From contig NZ_LLWC01000024.1 in NCBI RefSeq assembly GCF_001561995.1, forward strand, positions 227,745-291,744: DNA of 64,000 nucleotides, in the 5' to 3' direction. Position numbers and translations under genes: made by a program. This DNA is from Polycladidibacter hongkongensis (lineage in GTDB: Bacteria > Pseudomonadota > Alphaproteobacteria > Rhizobiales > Stappiaceae). Shown here one piece after another: positions 1 through 10,705 of this stretch. The notes beneath the pieces are model-generated. The model had not been told where the DNA came from. It did no database searches and saw only the letters and a program-made list of their open reading frames with translations. Position 1 is the first letter of the stretch. Each line of letters opens with the position of its first letter.

Positions 1-813
1 ACACTGGCGCTCACCGGCTTTGGTATTCCGCTTGTACATATCGGGCACACCTATTTGGGTACGGCCGGGTTTATCTCCAAGGATGCGATTATCGAAGCGA
101 CCTATGCTGGGCATAATGCAGCATCCAACTTCGCCTTCTGGATGACGATTGCTGCGGCGTTCCTGACATCGTTCTACTCTTGGCGTCTCACCTTCATGAC
201 GTTCCACGGCAAGCCGCGCGCTTCTGTGGATGTAATGAAGCATGTGCACGAGAGCCCGCTGGTGATGACAGTGCCTTTGTTTGTGCTTGCTGTCGGGGCG
301 CTGTTTGCCGGCATGGCTTTCCAGAGCGGCTTTATTGGCGAGACCTATGACACCTTCTGGAAAGGGGCGCTGTTTACCGGGGCAGATAACCATGTGTTGC
401 ACGACATGCATCATGTGCCGATCTGGGTTAAGCTGATGCCATTTATCATGATGGTTGCGGGCTTCCTGCTGGCGGTGCAGTTCTATATCCGTAAACCGGA
501 CGCACCGAAGAAACTGGCCGAGCGGCACGATGCGCTCTACCAGTTCTTGCTGAACAAGTGGTACTTTGACGAGCTCTACGACTTCCTGTTTGTTAAACCT
601 TCGCTGAAGCTTGGCCGCTTTTTGTGGAAGCGCGGCGACGGCGCGGTGATTGACGGCATGGGCCCTGATGGCATTGCCGCCCGCGTGCAGCAGATAACGG
701 CGCAGGTCGTGCGTTTGCAGTCTGGTTATATCTACCACTACGCCTTTGCGATGCTGATCGGTGTGGCGTTTTTTATCACCCTTTCAATGTTCTCGGGCGG
801 GGGAGCCCACTGA
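1..813 (+). CDS. nuoL: NADH-quinone oxidoreductase subunit L, C-terminal part
   Basis: These are the last 270 residues of the antiporter-like NuoL subunit of respiratory complex I, an inner-membrane protein that couples NADH oxidation to proton pumping. The frame is open from base 1, so the start lies upstream of the window. The FISKDAI segment (fragment residues 24-30) is typical of NuoL. Further hydrophobic segments follow, and a last transmembrane helix ends at the stop. The TGA shares one base with the nuoM start (TGATG), which suggests coupled translation of nuoL-M-N. Confidence 0.95.
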   Translation, partial: TLALTGFGIPLVHIGHTYLGTAGFISKDAIIEATYAGHNAASNFAFWMTIAAAFLTSFYSWRLTFMTFHGKPRASVDVMKHVHESPLVMTVPLFVLAVGALFAGMAFQSGFIGETYDTFWKGALFTGADNHVLHDMHHVPIWVKLMPFIMMVAGFLLAVQFYIRKPDAPKKLAERHDALYQFLLNKWYFDELYDFLFVKPSLKLGRFLWKRGDGAVIDGMGPDGIAARVQQITAQVVRLQSGYIYHYAFAMLIGVAFFITLSMFSGGGAH

Positions 814-2336
814 TGAGCGATTGGTCCATTTTATCTATCACCACGTTCCTGCCGCTGGTTGGGGTGTTCTTTATCTTGCTGGTTCGCGGCGAAGATGAGG
901 AAGCCAAGACCAATATCCGGCGGGTGGCGCTGATCACCACCTGTTTCACCTTTGTGATCTCCCTGTTCATCTGGGGCGGGTTTACCTATGAGAACCCCGG
1001 CTTCCAGATGGTGGAAAAGCACGAGTGGATGGGGGGCATGTTCTCCTACCACATGGGGGTGGATGGCATTTCGATGCTGTTCGTGATCCTGACCACGTTC
1101 CTGATGCCGTTTTGTATTCTGGCCAGCTGGGACAGTGTGCAGACCCGGGTCAAGGAATACATGATTGCGTTCCTTATTCTGGAAACCCTGATGATCGGTG
1201 TGTTTTGCGCGTTGGATCTGGTGCTGTTCTATGTGTTCTTCGAGGCGGGCCTTATACCGTTGTTCCTGATCATCGGGGTGTGGGGCGGGCCGCGCCGTGT
1301 CTATGCCAGCTACAAGTTTTTCCTTTATACGCTGCTTGGCTCGGTGTTGATGCTGATTGCGATCATGAGCATGTATTGGCATGCCGGTACGCTGGAAATT
1401 CCGGAGTTGATGCAGGCGAACTTCCCAGAGGGGATGCAGACGTGGTTGTGGCTTGCGTTCTTTGCCAGCTTTGCGGTGAAAATGCCGATGTGGCCGGTTC
1501 ACACTTGGTTGCCAGATGCACACGTGGAGGCACCCACCGCCGGTTCCGTTATTTTGGCGGGTATCCTGCTTAAAATGGGTGGCTACGGGTTCTTGCGGTT
1601 CTCCTTGCCGATGTTCCCGCTGGCGAGCGAGTTCTTCGCGCCGATGGTATTTGCGCTTTCGGTGGTGGCGATTATCTACACCTCGCTGGTTGCGCTGGCG
1701 CAAGAGGACATTAAAAAGCTGATTGCCTACTCTTCAGTGGCGCATATGGGCTATGTGACCATGGGGATCTTCACCATGAATGCCTATGGTATTCAGGGGG
1801 CATTGTTCCAGATGTTGTCGCATGGTCTGGTTTCTGGCGCGCTGTTCCTTTGTGTTGGCGTGATCTATGACCGTATGCACACACGGCAGATTGCTGCTTA
1901 TGGCGGGCTGGTGAACATTATGCCCAAATATGCGGTGGCGTTTCTTATTCTGACCATGGCGAATGTGGGCCTACCGGGTACTTCCGGGTTTGTGGGTGAA
2001 TTCCTGACCCTGCTTGGTGCCTTTGAGGCAAACAGCTGGGTTGCGTTCTTCGCAGCAAGCGGTGTTATCCTCTCTGCGGCCTATGCGCTTTACCTCTACC
2101 GCCGGGTGGTGTTTGGGTCACTGGATAAGGAAAGCCTGAAATCCATGCTGGATCTTTCCTTGCGGGAGAAAGTGCTGCTGGCACCATTGGTGCTGCTGGT
2201 GATCTTCTTCGGCTTCTACCCAATGCCGGTGTTTGATGTGACTGCGGCCTCTGTGGATGTCTTGATTAACAATTACAACGCAGCTGTGCAGGCGGGGGCC
2301 AATGTGTCCAGCGCTGTTGCAGCCGCTGCGCACTAA
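813..2336 (+). CDS. nuoM: NADH-quinone oxidoreductase subunit M
   Basis: NuoM is an antiporter-like membrane subunit of complex I that forms one proton channel. The 507 residues and about fourteen hydrophobic segments match the family. The key charged residues can be seen: Glu144 in [11 protein letters not shown], and Lys223 in [12 protein letters not shown] followed by [14 protein letters not shown]. The next lysine-bearing helix contains [16 protein letters not shown]. It overlaps nuoL by one base and nuoN follows after 16 bases, so the three genes form one operon end. No anomaly is visible. Confidence 0.97.
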   Translation: MSDWSILSITTFLPLVGVFFILLVRGEDEEAKTNIRRVALITTCFTFVISLFIWGGFTYENPGFQMVEKHEWMGGMFSYHMGVDGISMLFVILTTFLMPFCILASWDSVQTRVKEYMIAFLILETLMIGVFCALDLVLFYVFFEAGLIPLFLIIGVWGGPRRVYASYKFFLYTLLGSVLMLIAIMSMYWHAGTLEIPELMQANFPEGMQTWLWLAFFASFAVKMPMWPVHTWLPDAHVEAPTAGSVILAGILLKMGGYGFLRFSLPMFPLASEFFAPMVFALSVVAIIYTSLVALAQEDIKKLIAYSSVAHMGYVTMGIFTMNAYGIQGALFQMLSHGLVSGALFLCVGVIYDRMHTRQIAAYGGLVNIMPKYAVAFLILTMANVGLPGTSGFVGEFLTLLGAFEANSWVAFFAASGVILSAAYALYLYRRVVFGSLDKESLKSMLDLSLREKVLLAPLVLLVIFFGFYPMPVFDVTAASVDVLINNYNAAVQAGANVSSAVAAAAH

Positions 2337-2352
2337 GGGGGCGCGCTGACTT

Positions 2353-3795
2353 ATGCAAGCTGAGCTTCTGCAATTTGCCGATCTGCTGCCGATGCTGCCT
2401 GAGCTGATGCTCGTGGGTGGTGCGCTGGCGCTGTTGATGGTCGGTGCGTTTGGTGGGGAGAAATCCGCGCCGCTGGTTACCGGGGTTTCGGTGGCTTTGT
2501 TGACACTGGCAGGCTTGACCCTGCTGGTGGCACCACATTATGGCGAAGTGTTTGGCGGGGCGTTTGTGCAGGACACCTACGCCCGCTTTATGAAAATACT
2601 CGTGCTGATTGGCTCCGGCTTTGCCATTGCCATGTCTGTTGCCTATGCAAGGTTGCAGAACTTTGACCGGTTCGAGTATCCAATCCTGATTATTCTTGCC
2701 ACCGTTGGCATGATGCTGATGTTGTCGGCTGGTGATTTGATTGCCATGTATCTGGGTGTGGAGCTGCAATCCTTGTCGCTCTATGTTGTCGCCGCAATCA
2801 ACCGTGACAATGCCCGCTCGACCGAAGCTGGGTTGAAGTATTTCGTGCTTGGGGCACTTTCCTCAGGGATGCTGCTTTACGGCATGTCGTTTGTTTATGG
2901 CTTTACTGCGCAGACCGAGTTTGACGCGATTGCCACTGCCATTGGCGGCAATGGGGCATCACTTGGGCTCGTGTTCGGGCTGGTGTTTATACTTGCCGGT
3001 CTTGCCTTCAAGATTTCCGCTGTACCGTTTCACATGTGGACACCGGATGTTTACGAGGGGGCACCAACGCCTGTGACCGCATTCTTTGCAGCGGCGCCTA
3101 AAGTGGCAGCGATTGGTATGTTGATGCGCGTGCTTGTCGATGCGTTTGGTGGCATTGCCAGCGACTGGCAGCAAATCATCGTGTTTATCTCCATTTTGTC
3201 CATGGCGCTTGGTGCCTTTGCGGCGATTGGCCAGAAGAATATCAAGCGCATGATGGCGTATTCTTCCATTGGGCATATGGGGTTTGCGCTGGTTGGGCTT
3301 GCGGCAGGTTCGCAGGTTGGCGTTGAAGGGGTGCTGCTTTACATGAGCGCCTATCTGGCGATGACGCTGGGGACCTTTGCCTGCATCCTGTCCATGCGCC
3401 GTAAAGAAGGCATGGTTGAGGATATCAGCGATCTTGCGGGGCTATCGCGCACCAATCCGCTGATGGCGTGGCTGCTTGGTTTCTTGTTGTTCTCGCTTGC
3501 CGGTATTCCACCGTTTGTGGGCTTTTGGGCAAAGTATGCAGTGTTTACCGCAGCGGTGGAGGCGGGGCTGTATCCGCTTGCTATCATTGGTGTGATTTGC
3601 TCGGTTATTGGCTGTTTCTACTATCTTCGTGTGATCAAGGTGATGTTCTTCGATGAGCCTCAGGGCGAGTTTTTGCCGATGTCGGGGGAAATGAAGATTG
3701 TACTTGGTCTTTCTTCCATTGCTGTTGTGTTCTACGCAGTTGGTGGGGATCCAGTGTTGCGGGCCGCGCATCTTGCCGCCGGCTCGCTGTTCTGA
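2353..3795 (+). CDS. nuoN: NADH-quinone oxidoreductase subunit N
   Basis: NuoN is the third antiporter-like subunit of complex I in the inner membrane. The 480-residue product is hydrophobic throughout. It carries the proton-antiporter family segments [20 protein letters not shown] and [18 protein letters not shown], which hold the conserved lysines. This is the last nuo gene. birA starts only 12 bases downstream, so transcription probably reads through into birA and rnj, an arrangement common in Rhizobiales. Confidence 0.97.
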   Translation: MQAELLQFADLLPMLPELMLVGGALALLMVGAFGGEKSAPLVTGVSVALLTLAGLTLLVAPHYGEVFGGAFVQDTYARFMKILVLIGSGFAIAMSVAYARLQNFDRFEYPILIILATVGMMLMLSAGDLIAMYLGVELQSLSLYVVAAINRDNARSTEAGLKYFVLGALSSGMLLYGMSFVYGFTAQTEFDAIATAIGGNGASLGLVFGLVFILAGLAFKISAVPFHMWTPDVYEGAPTPVTAFFAAAPKVAAIGMLMRVLVDAFGGIASDWQQIIVFISILSMALGAFAAIGQKNIKRMMAYSSIGHMGFALVGLAAGSQVGVEGVLLYMSAYLAMTLGTFACILSMRRKEGMVEDISDLAGLSRTNPLMAWLLGFLLFSLAGIPPFVGFWAKYAVFTAAVEAGLYPLAIIGVICSVIGCFYYLRVIKVMFFDEPQGEFLPMSGEMKIVLGLSSIAVVFYAVGGDPVLRAAHLAAGSLF

Positions 3796-3807
3796 TAGCA
3801 ACGCTTT

Positions 3808-4590
3808 ATGCACGAGAAACTGATTGATAAAGGCCCGGTGCACACAGCTCCGGGCTTTTCCTTTGAGCACTTTGAAAGTCTGGCTTCGACCAACCCTGAA
3901 GCTTTGGCCCGGGCGCGCGACGATGGCCTCAGCCAGCATTGGATTGTAGCCGATGAGCAACGGGCCGGGCGGGCACGGCGGGGACGCAACTGGACATCGG
4001 AGAAAGGCAATCTGTTTGCCTCGGTGGTGGTGCGCTTTGCACAAGAGCCGCAAAGACTTATGCAGTTACCGTTTGTGGCGGCACTTTCGCTGATGGAGGC
4101 GGTGGAGCTTGCTTGCGGCGCGCATGGGTTGATCGAGCTTAAGTGGCCCAATGACCTGCTGGTGGAAGGCGCTAAGATCTCAGGCATTTTGTTGGAAAGC
4201 GAGCCGGCTGAGCAAGCAGGTCAGGTAAACGTGGTGTGCGGCTTTGGTGTCAACTGTTTGCATCACCCGGATATCGCCATGTATCCGACCGTCTCGCTGG
4301 CAGGGCTTGGCTACCGGGTGGCGCCGCAGGATTTGTTCTTGCAATTGGCGGCACGTTTTGCCGCATGGATTGAAATTTGGCAGGGGCCTGGCGGTTTTGA
4401 CGAGGTGCGTCGGCGCTGGCTTGCGCGCGCAGCAGGGCGAGGCAAAATGCTGACCGTGCGGCTGCCCAATGAAGAATTTACAGGTGTTTTTGTTGATCTG
4501 GATGCCTTTGGTCGTCTGATCCTGGCTTTGGACAATGGCAAGGAGCGGCTGGTTTCAGCTGGTGACGTTTTCTTTCCCAACCTGCGCTAA
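3808..4590 (+). CDS. birA: Biotin--[acetyl-CoA carboxylase] ligase
   Basis: This cytoplasmic enzyme activates biotin with ATP and attaches it to the carboxyl carrier protein of biotin enzymes such as acetyl-CoA carboxylase. The 260 residues contain the biotin/lipoate ligase core: the nucleotide/biotin loop AGRARRGRNW (about residues 53-62), KWPNDLLVEGAKISGILLE around 112-130, and the small C-terminal SH3-like domain. The N-terminal winged-helix DNA-binding domain of E. coli BirA is absent, so it should act as ligase only. It lies 12 bases after nuoN and just before rnj. Confidence 0.95.
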   Translation: MHEKLIDKGPVHTAPGFSFEHFESLASTNPEALARARDDGLSQHWIVADEQRAGRARRGRNWTSEKGNLFASVVVRFAQEPQRLMQLPFVAALSLMEAVELACGAHGLIELKWPNDLLVEGAKISGILLESEPAEQAGQVNVVCGFGVNCLHHPDIAMYPTVSLAGLGYRVAPQDLFLQLAARFAAWIEIWQGPGGFDEVRRRWLARAAGRGKMLTVRLPNEEFTGVFVDLDAFGRLILALDNGKERLVSAGDVFFPNLR

Positions 4591-4644
4591 ACACCTTTGA
4601 TAATGATTGGCGCTGCCTGTGAAGCGCGCCCTAGGAGAAAACGA

Positions 4645-6309
4645 ATGGGTGATAAATCCCAGCTAGTGTTTTTGCCGCTTGGCGGCGTTGGTGAAATTGG
4701 CATGAATTTGGGCCTCTACGGGGTTGGCCCTGAGCATGACCGCCAGTGGTTGGTGGTGGATTTCGGCGTATCCTTTGCCGGGCCGGAGCTGCCGGGGGTT
4801 GATTTGGTGCTGCCGGATATCCGCTTTTTGGAAGAGGAGCGCTCTCGTATCGCGGGTATTGTGATCACGCATGCGCATGAGGATCACTACGGCGCGCTTG
4901 CCTATTTGTGGCGGCGATTGGAGTTGCCGCTTTACACCACGCCGTTTACCGCGATGCTGCTGGAGGCCAAAGTGGCGCATGATGGCGGCGAGGCTATTCC
5001 GGTTAATCTGGTTAATCAGGGAGAGCGGCACCAGATTGGCGCGTTCGACGTGGAATTTGTCGCCATGACACATTCGATCCCGGAACCGTGTGCGCTGGCG
5101 ATCCGCGCGGGCGGGAATCTTGTGGTGCATTCGGGCGATTGGAAGATTGATCTGACCCCCGGCATTGGCAAGAGTATTGATCTGGAGCGGCTTGGCGAGC
5201 TTGGCGATGAGGGGGTGGATGCGTTTATCTGCGACAGCACCAACGCCATGCGCGAGGGCATCAGCCCCAGTGAAAAGGATGTGCGGGCAGAGCTAACCGA
5301 GATTATCAAGGCGGCACCACACCGGGTGGCTGTGACCACTTTTGCCTCCAATGTGGCGCGGATCCGGGCCGTGGCAGAGGCCGCGCGTGATGCGGGACGC
5401 GAGGTGGTGGTAATTGGCCGCTCCATGCAGCGTACCATCGAGATTTCCAAGGAACTGGGGTATCTTGATGGGTTGCCCGCATTTTTGGATGAAGAGGCGT
5501 ACGGGCACTTACCGCGAGAAAATGTAGTGGCGCTGCTGACTGGTTCGCAAGGGGAAAACCGGGCGGCGATGGCGCGGGTTGCTTCGGATTCGCATCGCAG
5601 TGTGGCTCTGTCAAAAGGGGACACGGTTATCTTTTCATCCCGCACCATTCCGGGTAACGAAAAAGCGGTGATTGGCATCATCAACCAATTGGTAGAGGAT
5701 GGCATCAAGGTGATTACGGACCGTGATGCGCTGGTGCATGTTTCGGGGCACCCACGGCGCGGGGAGCTGGCGCAGGTCTATGATTTGCTGCGACCTAAGC
5801 GGGCGGTGCCTGTGCATGGAGAGCCGATGCATTTGCAGGCGCATAAAGAATTTGCCCTGGGACGCGGTATTGAAGATGTGCAGTTGATGCGCGACGGGGA
5901 CATGATGCGTCTAACACCCGGACCGCTTGAAATAATCGATGGCGCACCTGTGGGTATTTGGGTTCGTGATGGGCGGCTGATGGCCCCGCCTGAAGAAACA
6001 GGTGTGCAGGAGCGGCGCAAGCTTTCCTATGGCGGCGGTGTGGTTATATCACTGGCTGTAAGCGGGAAAGGCGAGCTGCTGGGCGATATCGAGGTGGTGC
6101 TTTATGGGCATCCGGATGAAAATGAAGCCGGGGTTGCTTTTGAAGAGGTGGTTGCCGATGCTGTTTATGGGGCGATCATCAGTATTCCCAAAGCGCGGCG
6201 CCGCGATGTGGAGTTGGTGCGCGAGGCGGCCCGTCGGGCGGGGCGCTTTGCAGTTGTCGAGCATTGGGGCAAGAAGCCGCTTTGCAAGGTGATCGTGCAT
6301 CGCGTGTGA
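4645..6309 (+). CDS. rnj: Ribonuclease J
   Basis: RNase J is a cytoplasmic metallo-beta-lactamase/beta-CASP ribonuclease with endonuclease and 5'-3' exonuclease activity in RNA processing. The zinc motif HAHEDH is at residues 76-81 of this start, with later metal ligands in the HSGDWKID and CDSTNA segments. The beta-CASP region contains VSGHPRRGELAQ. I chose the ATG at 4645 because GGAGAAAA precedes it at good spacing and the conserved LVFLPLGGVGEIGMN follows at once. A longer TTG start at 4597 is less likely. The length is 554 residues, usual for alphaproteobacterial RNase J. Confidence 0.95.
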   Translation: MGDKSQLVFLPLGGVGEIGMNLGLYGVGPEHDRQWLVVDFGVSFAGPELPGVDLVLPDIRFLEEERSRIAGIVITHAHEDHYGALAYLWRRLELPLYTTPFTAMLLEAKVAHDGGEAIPVNLVNQGERHQIGAFDVEFVAMTHSIPEPCALAIRAGGNLVVHSGDWKIDLTPGIGKSIDLERLGELGDEGVDAFICDSTNAMREGISPSEKDVRAELTEIIKAAPHRVAVTTFASNVARIRAVAEAARDAGREVVVIGRSMQRTIEISKELGYLDGLPAFLDEEAYGHLPRENVVALLTGSQGENRAAMARVASDSHRSVALSKGDTVIFSSRTIPGNEKAVIGIINQLVEDGIKVITDRDALVHVSGHPRRGELAQVYDLLRPKRAVPVHGEPMHLQAHKEFALGRGIEDVQLMRDGDMMRLTPGPLEIIDGAPVGIWVRDGRLMAPPEETGVQERRKLSYGGGVVISLAVSGKGELLGDIEVVLYGHPDENEAGVAFEEVVADAVYGAIISIPKARRRDVELVREAARRAGRFAVVEHWGKKPLCKVIVHRV

Positions 6310-6675
6310 TCCATGTTGACTAAGGTTGGATAATAGGGCTGAGAGAGGATATCGGGTAGAGCGCTGCTTGCGCCTGCCGCAAATCTGTTGGGTAGTATGG
6401 CCGGGCGGCAGAAAAATGAACGGGCAGTGGGTTCCGGATGGTGCAACTCGCTGAGCGGCCTTCGCATCCAGCGCAGTTAGGCTCTCTTCATCCCTTGTGT
6501 TCGTTTTTCGCCTGCTGGTGGTGCTTGTTGCTGCAAATTCGTTCGCTGCTGCTTGTCGCAAGGATTGGTGTTGTCCATTGCAATACCAAGAGCCTCCTTC
6601 GCCCTTTGTCGTGATTGCCAAGCGGTGTGCGCTTTGCTTTTGTGTTGGCTGATTAAAGCAACGAGGGAGTGGCGA
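6310..6675. other. Non-coding gap between rnj and mce
   Basis: These 366 bases hold no credible reading frame. I see no strong terminator or clear sigma-70 promoter. A ribosome-binding site (GAGGGAG) for mce lies at the 3' end. Confidence 0.5.
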
Positions 6676-7080
6676 ATGATTGGCCGATTGAACCATGTGG
6701 CAATAGCGGTGCCGGATTTAGCGGCAGCGGTTGCGACGTATCGAGATGTTCTGGGAGCTGAGGTCTCGCAGCCGGTTGACCAACCCGAGCATGGGGTGCG
6801 GGTGGTGTTTGTCACCTTGCCCAATACCAAGATTGAGTTTTTAGAGCCACTTGGCAGTGGCTCTCCAGTGGCAAAGTTTCTTGAGAGAAATGAAGCTGGC
6901 GGCATTCACCACATTTGCTATGAAGTAGACGATATTCTTGCCGCACGCGATACATTGCTTGCTCAAGGGGCGCGGGTGCTTGGTGATGGAGAGCCAAAGA
7001 TTGGTGCCCATGGTAAGCCGGTTTTGTTTCTACACCCGAAGGATTTTTTGGGTACGCTGATCGAGCTTGAGCAGGCATAG
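6676..7080 (+). CDS. mce: Methylmalonyl-CoA epimerase
   Basis: This small glyoxalase/VOC-fold enzyme interconverts the R and S forms of methylmalonyl-CoA in propionate metabolism. The 134 residues begin GRLNHVAIAVPDL, whose histidine is a predicted metal ligand. HHICYEVDDI holds a second ligand region, and the C-terminal GTLIELEQ carries the glutamate ligand. The ATG at 6676 has GAGGGAG upstream. An in-frame upstream extension to 6553 has no family similarity and is rejected. The position after rnj and before the DUF1467 gene is the usual one in this group. Confidence 0.95.
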   Translation: MIGRLNHVAIAVPDLAAAVATYRDVLGAEVSQPVDQPEHGVRVVFVTLPNTKIEFLEPLGSGSPVAKFLERNEAGGIHHICYEVDDILAARDTLLAQGARVLGDGEPKIGAHGKPVLFLHPKDFLGTLIELEQA

Positions 7081-7241
7081 TATTTCAAAGTGCGTTGCAG
7101 CTGCAGCATCGTGGTGTGTCAGGGGCGCCGTTTCTGCAATAGGATGCAACTCTAGAGGTTCTTTGCATCTGCGGCGTGAGTGTGACTTTGGCTTGACATT
7201 AAACGTAAAAATGCGTAGCGGCTTGGGCGTGGAAGGTCACG

Positions 7242-7532
7242 TTGTCGCTTTGGGAGGTTTTCTTGTCACTTGCACTTGGAATTGCCGTTTACTTTATGAT
7301 CTGGTGGGTTTTGTTTTTGGCGATCCTGCCGTTTGGCGTGCGCACCCAAGGCGAGGAAGGCGAGGTGGTGCATGGCAGTGTCGAGAGTGCCCCAGCTAAG
7401 CCGATGTTGTTGCGTAAGGCGCTTATAAACAGCGTGGTGTCCGGCGTTGTGTTTGTTGCACTCTATGTATTTTTGGAGTCTGGGCTCGGAACAAGATATT
7501 TGCCGATGATTGACCGTTTTATGGGGCATTGA
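7242..7532 (+). CDS. DUF1467 family small membrane protein
   Basis: The 96-residue product has two hydrophobic segments (about residues 5-31 and 63-82) joined by an acidic loop, so it should be an inner-membrane protein with two helices. The segment YFMIWWVLFLAILPFGVRTQ is the hallmark of the DUF1467 family, whose role is unknown. It is typically encoded between mce and proS in alphaproteobacteria. The start is an inferred TTG at 7242, preceded by GGAAGG. No ATG fits the conserved N-terminus. Confidence 0.85.
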   Translation: MSLWEVFLSLALGIAVYFMIWWVLFLAILPFGVRTQGEEGEVVHGSVESAPAKPMLLRKALINSVVSGVVFVALYVFLESGLGTRYLPMIDRFMGH

Positions 7533-7969
7533 GCAAGCGGAAATTGCGGGCTTGAGGTAAAGAAAAGAAAAAGCAGAGCCGAAGCTCTGCTTTATCGAAA
7601 GTTTCGCGCTACGCACTATTGCGTTTCTTAGACGCCGCTGCTCCAGATCGCTTTGATCTAGGCGCTAGTGCATGTTCCTCCCAAGACTACCGCGATGTGG
7701 CACGCCTCAAGTGGGCGCTGCCGTTTTTGTTGCTCGTATATTACAAAACTGTTTGTCAATTGTCATCAAATTGTCGCGTTAAGCCTAAAGTTTACTCCTG
7801 CCTAATATATTGGCAGTGATTTTCGCCATGATGGACCGGTTTCCTTTGTAAATGCGTGCGGAAAATGGCGAAGAACCGCAGCAAAACCGGTACGGGGCTT
7901 GTTTTTTTCCCTCAGGTTTGGTTTGAGTAAGTTTCGTTTAACCTGCTGAAACCAGATGAGTCTCCTTTT
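7533..7969. other. Non-coding gap before proS with possible minus-strand transcript
   Basis: These 437 bases lack a credible protein gene on either strand. They contain a strong hairpin at 7571-7592 whose T-tract lies on the minus strand. On the minus strand around 7671-7682 a perfect Shine-Dalgarno sequence (GGGAGGAAC) leads into ATG-CAC-TAG, a two-codon frame. This could belong to a small RNA or leader reading leftwards, but the promoter is unclear. Confidence 0.35.
7560..7592 (-). terminator. Intrinsic terminator, best oriented for the minus strand
   Basis: Nine-base arms (7571-7579 and 7584-7592) enclose a four-base loop that reads TTCG on the minus strand, a very stable tetraloop. On the minus strand the stem is followed by TTTTTCTTTTCTTT. 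On the plus strand only a short T run follows, so it may also end the DUF1467 transcript, but less well. Confidence 0.7.
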
Positions 7970-9301
7970 ATGCGTCTGTCCCGTTATTTTCTGCCAATCC
8001 TGAAAGAAAACCCAAAAGAGGCAGAGATTGTTTCGCACCGGCTGATGCTGCGTGCGGGCATGATTCGCCAGCAATCCGCCGGGATTTATGCTTGGCTGCC
8101 ACTTGGGCTGCGCGTACTGGAAAAAGTGCAGAAGATTGTTGAAGAAGAGCAGAAGCGTGCAGGTGCAGTGCAGCTGCTGATGCCCACGGTGCAATCAGCC
8201 GATTTGTGGCGGGAAAGCGGGCGGTATGATGCGTATGGCAAAGAGATGCTGCGCATAACTGACCGCCACGAGCGCGAGATGTTGTTTGGCCCGACGAACG
8301 AGGAAATGATCACAGATATCTTCCGTGGTTATGTACGCTCTTACAAGGATTTGCCGCTTAATCTGTTCCATGTGCAGTGGAAGTTTCGTGATGAGGTGCG
8401 GCCGCGTTTTGGCGTGATGCGTGGGCGCGAGTTTTTGATGAAGGACGCGTATTCCTTTGATGTTGATCAGGAAAAAGCACGCGCGGCCTACAATCGTATG
8501 TTTGTTGCGTATTTGCGTACCTTTGCCCGTATGGGGCTTACCGCCATTCCAATGAAAGCCGATACCGGGCCGATCGGCGGTGATCTTAGCCACGAATTCA
8601 TTGTTCTGGCTTCGACAGGTGAGAGTGAAGTGTTCCTAGACAAAGACATTTTGTCCTTGCCGATACCGGGCGAAGATACGGATTTTGACGGCGATCTTTC
8701 CCATGTGATTGACGCGTGGACGTCGCATTATGCGGCAACAGACGAAATGCATGACGCGGATGCATTTGCTGCGGTGGACGCAGGTAAGCAAGAGCAAGCG
8801 CGCGGGATTGAAGTTGGCCACATCTTCTACTTTGGCACCAAGTATTCCGAGGCGATGGGCGCGAAGGTCGCGACTGGCGAAGGAAGCGAGGTGCCAGTGC
8901 ATATGGGTTCCTATGGTATTGGTGTGTCACGTCTTTTGGGTGCGCTTATTGAGGCGAACCATGATGATGATGGCATTGCCTGGCCTATGTCGGTGACACC
9001 TTTCCATGTGGGTCTCATCAATATGAAGCCAGGAGCGGAGACTGATCCGGTTTGTGATGCACTTTACAAGCAGTTGGAAGAGGCGGGTGTCGAGGTGCTT
9101 TACGATGATCGTGACACTCGGGCAGGCGCAAAATTTGCTTCTATGGACTTGATTGGCTTGCCTTATCAGGTGGTTGTCGGGCCACGTGGCTTGAAAAGCG
9201 GTGAAGTGGAATTGAAGACCCGCGCAACTGGTGAGAAACAGATGTTAAGCCCAGAAGCTGCGCTGAACTTGTTAATTGAGGCTGTTAAGGCGCAAGGTTA
9301 A
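7970..9301 (+). CDS. proS: Prolyl-tRNA synthetase, short alphaproteobacterial type
   Basis: This cytoplasmic class II synthetase charges tRNA-Pro with proline. The 443 residues carry the class II core. Motif 1 surrounds [17 protein letters not shown] (about residues 38-54), motif 2 is [20 protein letters not shown] (about 138-157), and motif 3 contains [12 protein letters not shown] near residue 315. The anticodon-binding domain forms the C-terminal quarter. The length lacks the large editing insertion of the E. coli enzyme, which is the usual alphaproteobacterial form. It leads into lolC and lolD, the canonical order. Confidence 0.96.
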   Translation: MRLSRYFLPILKENPKEAEIVSHRLMLRAGMIRQQSAGIYAWLPLGLRVLEKVQKIVEEEQKRAGAVQLLMPTVQSADLWRESGRYDAYGKEMLRITDRHEREMLFGPTNEEMITDIFRGYVRSYKDLPLNLFHVQWKFRDEVRPRFGVMRGREFLMKDAYSFDVDQEKARAAYNRMFVAYLRTFARMGLTAIPMKADTGPIGGDLSHEFIVLASTGESEVFLDKDILSLPIPGEDTDFDGDLSHVIDAWTSHYAATDEMHDADAFAAVDAGKQEQARGIEVGHIFYFGTKYSEAMGAKVATGEGSEVPVHMGSYGIGVSRLLGALIEANHDDDGIAWPMSVTPFHVGLINMKPGAETDPVCDALYKQLEEAGVEVLYDDRDTRAGAKFASMDLIGLPYQVVVGPRGLKSGEVELKTRATGEKQMLSPEAALNLLIEAVKAQG

Positions 9302-9418
9302 GGCCTTTGGCTTTGTTTTGCCTCAAATGATACATACTTAGGCGAGGGGCGTGCAGCTGACGTGGCAGCACGCCCCTCGCATTTAGGAAATCGGGCCTTT
9401 TCCCGTTGCGGGGGCGAT

Positions 9419-10705
9419 ATGCACGCAAGAGAAACCATAGACAGCAAACGGCAGGTGCGCCCTTTTGCGGCTTTTGAATGGATGCTGGCAGGGCGATATT
9501 TGCGCTCGCGCCGCAAAGAAACCGTGGTTTCGGTGATTGCCGGCTTGTCTTTTGTTGGGATAATGCTTGGTGTGGCAACCTTGATCATTGTAATGGCGGT
9601 GATGAACGGCTTTCGCACTGAGTTGCTTTCCAAGATACTCGGCATCAACGGGCATGTGTTGGTGCAGCCGATTGATGGGCCGTTAACCGATTACAAAGAC
9701 GTTGCCAAACGGATCTCAGGCATCGAGCGGGTGACATTTGCGATGCCGTTTGTTGAGGGGCAGGCGATGGTCTCGGGCCCCGGAGCTGATCTGGGTGCGT
9801 TGTTTCGCGGAGTGTCGCAGGCTGACCTTGATCAGTTGCCATTGGTTTCTGGAAATATCAAGAGCGGCACTCTAAATGGGTTTGATAGTAGCGACGGTAT
9901 TGCTGTTGGCACGCGACTGGCGCGTCAACTCGGGGTTGCGGTTGGTGATCAGATCCGGGTAATTTCGCCGCGTGGGAGTGTTACTCCGATGGGTGTTGCA
10001 CCGCGCATTAAGGCGTATCCGGTGGTGGCAATCTTTGAAATTGGCATGAGTGAATATGATGGGTCAATTGTTTTTATGCCGTTTGAAGAGGCGCAGCTTT
10101 ACTTTAACAAAGAAGAGCAAGCTACTGGAATAGAAGTCTATACTGAAAATCCAGACGATATGAGCGGGCTGCGTGCGCAGGTGGAAGAGGCGAGCGAACG
10201 TTCCGTTTATGTGAGTGATTGGCGCCAGCGCAATATGACTTTCTTTTCGGCGCTTGAGGTTGAGCGCAATGTTATGTTTTTGATCCTGACACTGATCGTG
10301 CTGGTGGCAGCGCTTAATATCATTTCTGGAATGACGATGTTGGTGAAGGACAAGGGCAGGGACATTGCAGTTCTGCGAACCATGGGAGCGACAAGCGGTG
10401 CGGTGTTACGGGTGTTTGTTATTACCGGGGCGAGTATAGGTACCGTGGGAACTTTTGCGGGATTTGTGCTTGGTACTGTGGTTTGCCTGAATATTGAGAG
10501 CATTCGGCAGGCGATTTCATGGATGACACAGACGGAGCTATTTTCACCTGAGCTATATTTTCTCTCAAAGCTGCCTGCTGAGATGGATGGTTTTGAAACC
10601 GGCTTTGTGGTGTTGATGGCCTTGGTGCTTAGCCTGCTCGCTACTTTGTACCCGGCGTGGCGTGCAGCGAAGCTGGATCCAGTTGACGCGCTGAGGTATG
10701 AATGA
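9419..10705 (+). CDS. lolC: Lipoprotein-releasing ABC transporter permease (LolC/LolE family)
   Basis: This inner-membrane permease belongs to the system that extracts outer-membrane lipoproteins and passes them to LolA. Four transmembrane helices are visible: one near residues 40-65 ([20 protein letters not shown]) and three in the C-terminal third, around a large periplasmic domain. The C-terminus is FtsX-like and ends [21 protein letters not shown] chose the ATG at 9419 because GGGGGCG lies just upstream. Alphaproteobacteria usually have one such permease, so it probably acts as a homodimer with LolD, whose start overlaps this stop by four bases. Confidence 0.93.
   Translation: MHARETIDSKRQVRPFAAFEWMLAGRYLRSRRKETVVSVIAGLSFVGIMLGVATLIIVMAVMNGFRTELLSKILGINGHVLVQPIDGPLTDYKDVAKRISGIERVTFAMPFVEGQAMVSGPGADLGALFRGVSQADLDQLPLVSGNIKSGTLNGFDSSDGIAVGTRLARQLGVAVGDQIRVISPRGSVTPMGVAPRIKAYPVVAIFEIGMSEYDGSIVFMPFEEAQLYFNKEEQATGIEVYTENPDDMSGLRAQVEEASERSVYVSDWRQRNMTFFSALEVERNVMFLILTLIVLVAALNIISGMTMLVKDKGRDIAVLRTMGATSGAVLRVFVITGASIGTVGTFAGFVLGTVVCLNIESIRQAISWMTQTELFSPELYFLSKLPAEMDGFETGFVVLMALVLSLLATLYPAWRAAKLDPVDALRYE

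Noticed and set aside
831..1703. Long minus-strand open frame opposite nuoM
   Set aside because: Its product is rich in His, Gln and Arg and is the antisense shadow of the high-GC nuoM codons; no family resemblance.
6553..6675. N-terminal extension of methylmalonyl-CoA epimerase
   Set aside because: The family starts at the GRLNHVAIAV segment and a strong ribosome-binding site precedes the ATG at 6676.
7671..7682. Perfect Shine-Dalgarno sequence with ATG on the minus strand
   Set aside because: Rejected as a protein gene because the frame is ATG-CAC-TAG; kept only as part of a small RNA idea.
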